A stretch of 43,198 nt of DNA from Rhodocyclaceae bacterium (GTDB lineage: Bacteria; Pseudomonadota; Gammaproteobacteria; Burkholderiales; Rhodocyclaceae), in the NCBI GenBank assembly GCA_027492775.1, contig JAPUEC010000131.1, forward strand, positions 19,742 to 62,939. Direction: 5' to 3'. Positions within the stretch are counted from its first letter, which is position 1, and each line of letters opens with the position of its first letter. Both the position numbers and the translations under genes were made by a program. Below the pieces are notes generated by a model that saw only the letters and a program-made list of their open reading frames with translations, was not told the DNA's origin and ran no database searches. Shown here piece by piece: positions 36,429 through 43,198 of the stretch.

Positions 36429-38045
36429 ATGCCCGAGCTCATCGCCAAAATTCGCCGCGGTTTAAGCTTCCCTCCTTCCGGCTGGGCGCTGGCTGCCATG
36501 CTCGCTTTTTATGTCGTGGCCGGCCTCTTCGGGCGCGATCCGTGGAAGGGCGAGGATGCCATCCATATTGCCACCACCTGGAACATCCTGGCCCACAACG
36601 ATTGGCTCTCGCCCGATCTGGCAGGACGCGCATTCGACGAGCCACCGCTTTACTATTGGAGCGCCGCCCTCACCGGCAAGCTGTTGGGCTGGCTGATTCC
36701 GCTCCATGACGCCATCCGCTTCGCCAGCGGCGTTTGGGTGGCGCTGGCGCTGGTCGCCCTCTATTACGCCGGGCGGGAACTGTATGGCAAGGAACACGCC
36801 GCTGCCAGCCCCTTGTTGCTGGCCGGGAGCGCCGGCCTAGTCATCAACGCTCACGAGGCCCAGCCGCTCCTGGTGGCTTTGGCGGCTTATTGCGGCACCC
36901 TCGCATCGGTAGTCGCTTTCGGCCGGCGGCCAAAAATCGCGGGCGCGGTCTACGGGCTTTCACTCGCGGGCTGCCTGCTCGGTACCGGTTTCGCCCCCAC
37001 GCTGCCGCTTGTTGCCGCCGGTCCCTTAGCCATCTGGGCGCTCAAGGCCGAACGCCACGCATGGCGAAGCTGCTTGCTCGGCTGGCTGGTTTTCCTTGCA
37101 CTGGCGCTACCCTGGCCCTTGCTCCTCGGCGCGTTGGAGCCGGCGCGCCTCAACGGCTGGCTGTTGGCCGAACGCCAGCAGCTGAGCAGCGGCTCGCCCT
37201 TCCTTCCCGCTCTTGGCGGTTATCTCGGGCTACTGCCATTCGTCGCCTTCCCCACCATCTTCATCGCCGGCTGGACGCTCTGGACGCATCGCAAGGATTT
37301 GAGCAAGGGCAAGATCGCTCTCCCTCTTAGCCTGCTCGCGCTGACGCTGCTCCTGTTGCTATTCGCCTATCGCCCCAAGGAGCTGTCGACGCTGCTTCTG
37401 CTCCCGCCCCTGGCGCTGCTGGCGACGCCCGGCGCGCTGATTCTGCGGCGCGGCGCGGCCAGGGCGTTCGAGTGGTTCTCGATGATGAACTTCAGCTTCT
37501 TCGCCATTCTGGTCTGGGTCGGCTGGTCGGCGCTCACCTTGGGTTGGCCGGAAAAACTGGCGCAGCGGGCGGTGATACTCCGCCCGGGCTTCGTCGGAAA
37601 CTTCGATCTCTTCGCCGTCGCTTGCGCGTTGGCGGTATCGGCATTGTGGATATGGCTGATGCTGACGTCGCAGCGTTCGCCCTACCGCAGCCTGGTGCAT
37701 TGGGCGATGGGATTCACGACCTTCTGGCTGCTGGCGGCCTTGTTGTGGCTACCCTGGTTCGACTATGGCCGCAGCTACCGTCCGGTTGCGGAAGCCATTT
37801 CCCGGGAATTGCCCGCCAATCATGGTTGCATCGCCGAGCGGAATCTGGGCGACACCCAGCGGGCTTCGCTGGCCTATTTCGTCGGAGTGGAGCCCAAACC
37901 GGCCCCGGCCGCCCCGGATTGCCAATGGCTGCTGATACAGGACACTCTTGGGGCCAGGATTTCGGTTGAACGGGGCTGGAGCAAGGTCTGGGAGGGCAGC
38001 CGCCCCGGTGACCGCAAGGAGCGCTTCCGCCTCTTCCGCCGCTGA
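36429..38045 (+). CDS. ArnT-like membrane glycosyltransferase (GT83/PMT superfamily)
   Basis: Polytopic inner-membrane protein of 538 residues with about eleven hydrophobic segments. The first periplasmic loop carries GRDPWKGEDAIHIATTWNI, where the acidic residues correspond to the catalytic position of lipid-linked sugar transferases such as ArnT. FDEPPLYYWSAAL is another family mark. A small C-terminal soluble domain follows (NHGCIAERNLGDTQRASLAYF, then QWLLIQDTL). It probably moves a sugar from an undecaprenyl carrier to lipid A or another acceptor. The identity of the sugar is not visible, and no arn cluster is present. It begins 4 bases after the rpmE terminator. Confidence 0.82.
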   Translation: MPELIAKIRRGLSFPPSGWALAAMLAFYVVAGLFGRDPWKGEDAIHIATTWNILAHNDWLSPDLAGRAFDEPPLYYWSAALTGKLLGWLIPLHDAIRFASGVWVALALVALYYAGRELYGKEHAAASPLLLAGSAGLVINAHEAQPLLVALAAYCGTLASVVAFGRRPKIAGAVYGLSLAGCLLGTGFAPTLPLVAAGPLAIWALKAERHAWRSCLLGWLVFLALALPWPLLLGALEPARLNGWLLAERQQLSSGSPFLPALGGYLGLLPFVAFPTIFIAGWTLWTHRKDLSKGKIALPLSLLALTLLLLLFAYRPKELSTLLLLPPLALLATPGALILRRGAARAFEWFSMMNFSFFAILVWVGWSALTLGWPEKLAQRAVILRPGFVGNFDLFAVACALAVSALWIWLMLTSQRSPYRSLVHWAMGFTTFWLLAALLWLPWFDYGRSYRPVAEAISRELPANHGCIAERNLGDTQRASLAYFVGVEPKPAPAAPDCQWLLIQDTLGARISVERGWSKVWEGSRPGDRKERFRLFRR

Positions 38046-38591
38046 TCAGATCTTGAGAAAGTGCTCGCGGTAGTACTTCAACTCGTCGATAGATTCGTAA
38101 ATATCGGCCAGCGCCGTATGCCGGCTTTTCTTTTTGAACCCTTTATACACTTCAGGCACCCAACGCTTGCTGAGTTCCTTGAGGGTACTGACATCTAGGT
38201 TGCGGTAATGGAACCAGGTCTCGAGTTCGGGCATGTAACGGGCCATGAATCGGCGGTCCTGACAGATCGAATTGCCGCACATCGGCGAAGCGCCCTTGGA
38301 AACGTATTTTTCCAGGAAGTGCAGCGCCTCGGCCGCCACTGCGGCTTCGTCCTGCGCGCTGGCGCGCACCTTTTCGATCAAGCCCGAACGACCGTGGGTT
38401 TTCTGGTTCCACTCGTCCATTCCAGCCAGGACGGCGTCGCTTTGATGCACCACCCAGGCCGGCGATTCGGCCACCAGTTCCAATGAGCCATTGGTCACCA
38501 CCATGGCCAATTCGATGATGCGGTCGCTGTCCGGATTGAGGCCGGTCATTTCCATGTCCAGCCAGACGAGGTTATTCGCATCGCGTGCCAT
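38046..38591 (-). CDS. orn: Oligoribonuclease
   Basis: DEDDh 3'-5' exonuclease that degrades 2-5 nt RNAs and pGpG, the final step of c-di-GMP breakdown. The start at 38591 ([20 protein letters not shown]) matches the family; the longer open frame to 38918 runs through the divergent protease gene. It is 181 residues. Catalytic residues are Asp12 and Glu14 (LDMEMTG), the Asp in CQDRRF and the His-Asp of [10 protein letters not shown]. It matters for the c-di-GMP made by the GGDEF protein at 22888. It converges on the ArnT-like gene with no gap. Confidence 0.96.
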   Translation of the reverse strand: MARDANNLVWLDMEMTGLNPDSDRIIELAMVVTNGSLELVAESPAWVVHQSDAVLAGMDEWNQKTHGRSGLIEKVRASAQDEAAVAAEALHFLEKYVSKGASPMCGNSICQDRRFMARYMPELETWFHYRNLDVSTLKELSKRWVPEVYKGFKKKSRHTALADIYESIDELKYYREHFLKI

Positions 38592-38633
38592 ATAATTCTC
38601 TGCTTCAAAAAGCGCGTATTCTCTCATAGCTCG

Positions 38634-39890
38634 ATGCCTGCCACCTTTGCCCTCGTTTTCCTGACGCTCCTGGCGCTCACCACCATCACCCGCCTTTGGT
38701 TGGCGCGGCGGCATATCGTTTACGTGCTGAGCCACCGGGACCGCGTCCCGGACCGTTTTGCCGAGCGCATCACGCTTCCGGCTCACCAGAAAGCCGCCGA
38801 CTATACCGCGGCCAAGACACGCCTCGCCATGCAGGCAACCGTCGCGGAAGCGCTCCTCCTGCTCCTCTTGACCTTTGGCGGCGGAATCCAGGCCTTGCAC
38901 GATTTCTGGATCGCGCATCTGAGCGGCCTCGCCTACGGCGTAGCGATCGTTTTCAGCGTTGCCATCGTTTCCGGCCTTGTCGATTTGCCTTTTTCTTTAA
39001 TCCGCCAGTTCGTCATCGAAGCGCGTTTCGGTTTCAATCGCATGACCCCTGCCCTCTTTATCGCCGATCTCGCGAAGCAGGCGCTGCTTGCCTTGATCAT
39101 CGGTGCACCGGTCCTTCTCGCCGTGCTCTGGCTGATGAACGCCATGGGCAGCCTTTGGTGGCTGTATGTCTGGCTTTTCTGGTCGGTGTTCAATCTGGCG
39201 ATCCTCTTCGTCTACCCGACGTGGATCGCCCCGCTCTTCAATAAATTCAGTCCATTGGCGGATGAAGGGCTCAAAAGCCGCATTGAGGCCTTGCTCGCGC
39301 GTTGCGGCTTTCGCTCAAGCGGCCTTTTCGTCATGGATGGCTCAAAACGCTCCAGCCACGGCAATGCCTATTTCACCGGCTTTGGTCAGAGCAAGCGCAT
39401 CGTTTTTTTCGACACTCTGCTCGAACGCCTGTTACCAACCGAAATCGAAGCTGTTCTTGCCCATGAACTGGGCCACTTCCGGCATCGTCATGTGATCAAG
39501 CGCATCGCGCTCATGTTCGCGCTTTCCCTCGGCTTCCTCTGGTTGCTCGGGCAATTGATCGATGCTTCCTGGTTCTATCAGGGCCTTGGCGTCTCTAGCG
39601 GCAATACAGCCTTGGCGCTGATCCTCTTTTTCCTCGTCATGCCGGTGTTCACCTTTCCCGCGGCGCCGCTGAGCAGTTTCATGTCGCGGCGACATGAGTT
39701 CGAAGCCGATGCCTATGCCGCCGAGCACGCCAGCGCCGACGACTTGGTGCGGGCGCTGGTCAAGCTCTACGAGGACAACGCGGCCACGCTGACGCCCGAC
39801 CCCCTGCATTCGCTCTTTTATGATTCCCACCCGCCGGCCGCCGCGCGGATCGAGCACCTACAGCGCCAGCCGCAAATCGCGACGACATGA
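38634..39890 (+). CDS. M48 family (Ste24/CAAX protease-like) membrane metalloprotease
   Basis: Integral membrane zinc protease of 418 residues. The zinc motif HELGH is at residues 277-281 and the third ligand lies in [15 protein letters not shown]. The N-terminal region contains several helices and the Ste24-like [36 protein letters not shown] is a strong Ste24 signature. Bacterial members probably clear damaged membrane proteins, as there is no prenyl-CAAX processing in bacteria. It starts 42 bases from the divergent orn gene and overlaps rsgA by 4 bases. Confidence 0.92.
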   Translation: MPATFALVFLTLLALTTITRLWLARRHIVYVLSHRDRVPDRFAERITLPAHQKAADYTAAKTRLAMQATVAEALLLLLLTFGGGIQALHDFWIAHLSGLAYGVAIVFSVAIVSGLVDLPFSLIRQFVIEARFGFNRMTPALFIADLAKQALLALIIGAPVLLAVLWLMNAMGSLWWLYVWLFWSVFNLAILFVYPTWIAPLFNKFSPLADEGLKSRIEALLARCGFRSSGLFVMDGSKRSSHGNAYFTGFGQSKRIVFFDTLLERLLPTEIEAVLAHELGHFRHRHVIKRIALMFALSLGFLWLLGQLIDASWFYQGLGVSSGNTALALILFFLVMPVFTFPAAPLSSFMSRRHEFEADAYAAEHASADDLVRALVKLYEDNAATLTPDPLHSLFYDSHPPAAARIEHLQRQPQIATT

Positions 39891-40744
39891 CCGAATCCGG
39901 CATTGTCGTTGCTGCGCATGGCCGTCAATATCTGGTCGAAACTGCGGATGGAATTCGCCTCTCGTGTTTCCCGCGGGGGAAAAAAAGCGAGATCGCTTGC
40001 GGCGACGAGGTTGAATTCGGCCGTACATCGGCCGATCAGGGCGTCATCGAAAAGATATTGCCGCGGCGCAGCCTGTTGTATCGCTCCAACGAGTTCCGCC
40101 AGAAGCTGATCGCCGCGAACGCCGATCAAATCGTCATCGTCGTTGCCTGCGAACCCGCTTTCTCGCCAGAACTGGTGACGCGAGCGCTTCTGGCGGCAGA
40201 AACCCAGCACATCGCCAGTCTCATCGTCCTCAACAAATGCGACCTGCAACCACAGTTGCCGGGGGCACGAGGTCAACTGGATTGTTTTCGCCAATTGAGC
40301 TACCGGGTGCTTGAACTTTCGGCGCGGGCGCATGCGGATGATCTGCGCCCCTTTCTCACCGGCCATACCAGCGTCCTCGTCGGGCAGTCGGGCATGGGGA
40401 AATCCACGTTGATCAATGCCCTCATCCCCGAGGCCAATGCGGCCACCCGGGAGATTTCGGCGGCGCTCGATTCCGGCAAGCATACGACCACGCATGCTCG
40501 CCTTTATCACCTCGATGCGCAATCCCATATCATCGATTCTCCGGGCTTGCAGGAATTCGGGCTTTCCCACCTCGACCGAAGCGCACTGGAGCAGGCCTTC
40601 GTCGAATTCGCGCCCTATCTGGGCCAATGCCGATTCCGCGATTGCCGCCACGACCGGGAACCCGATTGCGCCCTGCGTCAGGCCCTCCATGAGGGGAAGA
40701 TCGATGCCGGCCGCTTCGCCATCTATCGGCGTATCGCCGCATAA
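39887..40744 (+). CDS. rsgA: Small ribosomal subunit biogenesis GTPase RsgA
   Basis: Late-stage 30S maturation GTPase of 285 residues. The domain order is circularly permuted: an OB-fold (about 1-70), then G4 NKCD at 116-119, G1 GQSGMGKST at 166-174 and G3 DSPG at 217-220. A C-terminal zinc knuckle follows (CRFRDCRHDREPDC). All functional motifs are intact. The ATG overlaps the stop of the Ste24-like gene (ATGA), so the two are co-transcribed, an order often seen with orn nearby. Confidence 0.96.
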   Translation: MTESGIVVAAHGRQYLVETADGIRLSCFPRGKKSEIACGDEVEFGRTSADQGVIEKILPRRSLLYRSNEFRQKLIAANADQIVIVVACEPAFSPELVTRALLAAETQHIASLIVLNKCDLQPQLPGARGQLDCFRQLSYRVLELSARAHADDLRPFLTGHTSVLVGQSGMGKSTLINALIPEANAATREISAALDSGKHTTTHARLYHLDAQSHIIDSPGLQEFGLSHLDRSALEQAFVEFAPYLGQCRFRDCRHDREPDCALRQALHEGKIDAGRFAIYRRIAA

Positions 40745-40795
40745 GCGCCGACGATGGCTGTGCAGCGGAAATCCAATATTTACGCGGGCGTTACC

Positions 40796-40822
40796 TCAAG
40801 TTTTAGCGCCAGAGGCCGTTGG
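40796..40822 (+). promoter_or_regulatory. Possible sigma28 (FliA) promoter of the chemoreceptor gene
   Basis: TCAAGTTT (40796-40803) matches seven of eight of the FliA -35 TAAAGTTT. After exactly 11 bases comes GCCGTTGG (40815-40822), five of eight of GCCGATAA. A chemoreceptor gene is the expected target of this sigma factor. A TATAAT at 40827-40832 has no matching -35. Confidence 0.45.
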
Positions 40823-40914
40823 GGCTATATAATTCGGCATAATGAAGTGCGGAAGCCAGTTGGCAAAACGCGCTCATATGAACAGCTTAGGCAAAGAAAT
40901 GAGTTGGAGGGAGC

Positions 40915-42606
40915 ATGAATAAGAATGCGGGCCTGACACCCATCGTCGCGGGTGCTTTGGGAGGCGTTGCTGTATTTACGGCTCTCCCGATCCTGTTTGC
41001 ATCGCTGACTTCCGGCGGCGCTTCGGGAGGATGGAAGCTCGTCCTGGTCACTCTGGTTTTCGCCGTGGTCTCTGCGCTCGTCGGCGCCATCTATATCCGA
41101 CGTGCCCTGCTTGCCCCCCTCGGCAAAGTTGCGGAAGTCGTCGAAAAGGCCTCGTCCGGTCAAGGCAATCTCGCTCAGAATCTGGACTTGGGAAACAATT
41201 CAGCGCTGGGAGTGATTGGCCGAAACTACAACGCCTTTCTCGGCAAGCTGCGGGAAATGCTGGACATCATCCGGCGCCAGGCGGTGCGGATCGCCGTCGA
41301 GGCGGTGCGGGTCAAAGATCACCTGACCAATGCCGCTGCCGGTACCGAAAAACAGGAAGCCCTGGCCCGAGATATCAGCGTCTCCTGCGCCGCCGTCACC
41401 GATACCGCCGTCAATGTCTCCAGCCGCGCCGCCGCCCTTAACGCCGTCGCTCAGAACCGCCTCGACGATGCCCGTCATTCCCAGGAAGAACTGAACACGC
41501 TGGTCACCAGCATTGCCACCATCAACCAGCGGCAACAGACTTTCCGCACTACCGTCGAATCGCTCTCGAAGCATTCGCATGAAATCAACCAGATCACCCA
41601 GTTGATCCAGGACATTTCCGATCAGACCAACCTGCTGGCCTTGAATGCCGCCATTGAAGCCGCCCGAGCCGGCGAACAGGGGCGTGGCTTCGCCGTCGTC
41701 GCCGACGAGGTGCGCAAGCTCGCCGAGCGTGCCAAGGCCGCCGCAACGACCATCACCGGCAGCACCTTGGCGATGACCGATCTCGCCGACAATACCCTCG
41801 AGGTGACCCGTCAGGTCAGCGCCGACACTGAAAACGCCCGAATGGCGGTCGAGCAGGCTTCCCAAAGCTTCAACGGCATGGTCGATAACTTCAGCGCCAC
41901 GACCGACGAGCTTCATGGTATTTCCAGCGCCATGCTTCAACTCGAGGCTTCGAGCCGCGAAATTCTCGGGCGCGCGCAGGAAATCGACAGTCTCAGCCAT
42001 GATCTTGGCGAGAAGATGCGCCACTCGCTCGATTCCGCGGGCAAGCTCAACACCGCCACCGAGGATATCCTCGCTTCGGGAGCGCGGTTCCGGCTGGGTA
42101 TGGGCAATTTCGAGCGCGCGGTCGATTACTGCTGGTCATACCGCGACAAGATTCAGGCGGTCTTGCAACAGCACGCCGACCGAGGCGTCAACGTTTTCGA
42201 CCAGGCCTACCGCCAGATGCCCAACATCACCCCGCCCAAGTACGAAACGGCCTACGACAAACTCGTCGAACAGGAATTTCAAACCATCATGGAATCCGGG
42301 CTGCAAAAGGAATACGGGGTCATTTCAATGCTCCCTGTCGACGCCAACGGTTACGCTCCCACGCATATTCGAACATATTCCGTACAAACCGGCGATCCGG
42401 CAAAAGACGTCGTCTTCAGTCGCCACAAACGCATCTTCAACGATCCGGTTGGGCTCCGTGCGGCACGCAACACGGAACCCTTCATCGCCCAAACCTATCT
42501 TGGCGTTGCGGGCGGCATGATCTTGACGGATATCGCCTCACCGATCCTGGTCAACGGGCGGCACTGGGGAAATCTCCGGGTTACCATCGACCCGACGACG
42601 TTGTAG
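40915..42606 (+). CDS. Methyl-accepting chemotaxis protein with C-terminal sensor-like domain
   Basis: Chemoreceptor of 563 residues. Two transmembrane helices (about 8-31 and 40-62) enclose a loop of only about eight residues, so there is no periplasmic ligand domain. A HAMP-like segment ([20 protein letters not shown]) and a long coiled coil follow. The highly conserved tip [20 protein letters not shown] lies near residues 237-256, continuing into [17 protein letters not shown]. After the coiled coil, residues 399-563 ([16 protein letters not shown] onward) form a separate domain ending [10 protein letters not shown], resembling a Cache/PAS-like sensor. A GGAGGG ribosome site precedes the ATG. 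It probably senses a cytoplasmic signal. Confidence 0.9.
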   Translation: MNKNAGLTPIVAGALGGVAVFTALPILFASLTSGGASGGWKLVLVTLVFAVVSALVGAIYIRRALLAPLGKVAEVVEKASSGQGNLAQNLDLGNNSALGVIGRNYNAFLGKLREMLDIIRRQAVRIAVEAVRVKDHLTNAAAGTEKQEALARDISVSCAAVTDTAVNVSSRAAALNAVAQNRLDDARHSQEELNTLVTSIATINQRQQTFRTTVESLSKHSHEINQITQLIQDISDQTNLLALNAAIEAARAGEQGRGFAVVADEVRKLAERAKAAATTITGSTLAMTDLADNTLEVTRQVSADTENARMAVEQASQSFNGMVDNFSATTDELHGISSAMLQLEASSREILGRAQEIDSLSHDLGEKMRHSLDSAGKLNTATEDILASGARFRLGMGNFERAVDYCWSYRDKIQAVLQQHADRGVNVFDQAYRQMPNITPPKYETAYDKLVEQEFQTIMESGLQKEYGVISMLPVDANGYAPTHIRTYSVQTGDPAKDVVFSRHKRIFNDPVGLRAARNTEPFIAQTYLGVAGGMILTDIASPILVNGRHWGNLRVTIDPTTL

Positions 42607-42664
42607 CCATGTCGCTGGCGCCTGGCAGCAAGATGCTTCTGCCCTGCGCCGGCCCGCCAGCACG

Positions 42665-43198
42665 TCAACAGCGCTCCCAGATGGTAGTGATCCCCTGGCC
42701 GCCGCCAATGCACATGGTCGCCAAGCCGTAACGGGCATTGACCCGCACCATTTCATGCAACAGCTTGGTCACGATGACCGCGCCGGTGGCGCCCACCGGG
42801 TGCCCAAGCGCGATGGCGCCACCATTGGGATTCGTCTTTTCGGGATCCAGCCCGAGTCCTTTGACCACCGCCAGCGCCTGGGCAGCAAACGCCTCGTTCG
42901 CTTCGATGACATCGATCTGATCCAGCTTCAAACCGCCACGTTCGAGCGCAATCCGTGTCGAGGGAATCGGGCCATCTCCCATGAGGCTGGCTTCGACGCC
43001 TGCGACCGCATAAGAAACCAAGCGAGCAATCGGCTTATGCCCCTCTCGGTTAGCCGCCCCCGCATCGGCTAGAACCAGAAAGGCAGCGCCGTCATTGATT
43101 CCCGACGCATTGCCGGCGGTGACCGTGCCCCCTTCCTTCTTGAACGCCGGTTTCATCTTGGCAAGCGCTTCGAGCGTTGTTGCCTTGGGATGTTCGTC
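42665..43198 (-). CDS. Thiolase (acetyl-CoA acetyltransferase type), N-terminus beyond right edge
   Basis: C-terminal 177 residues of a thiolase, which condenses two acetyl-CoA or cleaves a 3-oxoacyl-CoA. The frame is open to the last base ([19 protein letters not shown]), so the gene continues outside the window. The catalytic His region [22 protein letters not shown] and the second active Cys in CIGGGQG are intact. The tail ends TTIWERC, slightly unlike the usual end. It could serve in polyhydroxybutyrate synthesis, beta-oxidation or acetoacetate use; nothing nearby decides. It converges on the chemoreceptor gene with a 58-base gap that shows no T-tract hairpin. Confidence 0.93.
   Translation of the reverse strand, partial: DEHPKATTLEALAKMKPAFKKEGGTVTAGNASGINDGAAFLVLADAGAANREGHKPIARLVSYAVAGVEASLMGDGPIPSTRIALERGGLKLDQIDVIEANEAFAAQALAVVKGLGLDPEKTNPNGGAIALGHPVGATGAVIVTKLLHEMVRVNARYGLATMCIGGGQGITTIWERC

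Noticed and set aside
42665..43156. Thiolase starting at the ATG at 43156
   Set aside because: The frame and thiolase homology continue to the window edge, so this Met is internal.

Overview
The window looks like core chromosome of a high-GC Betaproteobacterium, probably near Rhodocyclales or Nitrosomonadales. This rests on gene order and protein character, not a database search. The pointers are the truA-trpF-trpB-trpA-accD-folC-SPOR-cvpA-purF run, a leuC-entericidin-leuD-leuB-asd run, fimV beside truA, and trxA-rho-rpmE. I see no IS elements, phage genes, CRISPR arrays, rRNA or tRNA.

Layout. Positions 1-129 are an odd GC-homopolymer-rich edge ahead of dnaJ (130-1257) and an alpha/beta hydrolase, which converge on cysS. 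From 3632 to 7891 lies a tight plus-strand envelope cluster: a secreted TPR protein, an L,D-transpeptidase carrying the same kind of C-terminal domain, a secreted and a cytoplasmic cyclophilin (ppiA, ppiB), and lpxH. At 7883-9253 is a manganese-riboswitch (yybP-ykoY type) operon. A promoter sits inside the end of lpxH, followed by the aptamer, an intrinsic terminator, an unrecognised 62-residue small protein and a TerC/Alx-family membrane protein.

From 18292 down to 9315 the minus strand carries a nearly gapless run: an EcfT-like membrane protein, truA, trpF, trpB, trpA, accD, folC, a SPOR protein, cvpA and purF. fimV (18436-21507) has its own terminator. Between fimV and asd, on the opposite strand, sits a tandem pair of GAF-domain paralogues. 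Only the second has a GGDEF output domain. Their shared upstream region with fimV is AT-rich and holds two perfect dyads.

asd, leuB, leuD, a 42-residue entericidin-type lipoprotein and leuC follow on the minus strand, then a secreted M48 lipoprotein protease, an MFS carrier, a DUF465 protein, aroC and a CBS-pair protein. The plus strand then holds a SatP-type acetate carrier, trxA, rho, rpmE, an ArnT-like glycosyltransferase, a Ste24-type protease, rsgA and a chemoreceptor with a C-terminal sensor-like region. orn runs divergently. The right edge cuts a thiolase gene.

Most of the window is housekeeping. The best leads are the small protein under the Mn riboswitch, the GAF/GAF-GGDEF pair with its dyads, the shared-domain envelope operon, and the chemoreceptor whose sensor region appears to be cytoplasmic and C-terminal.
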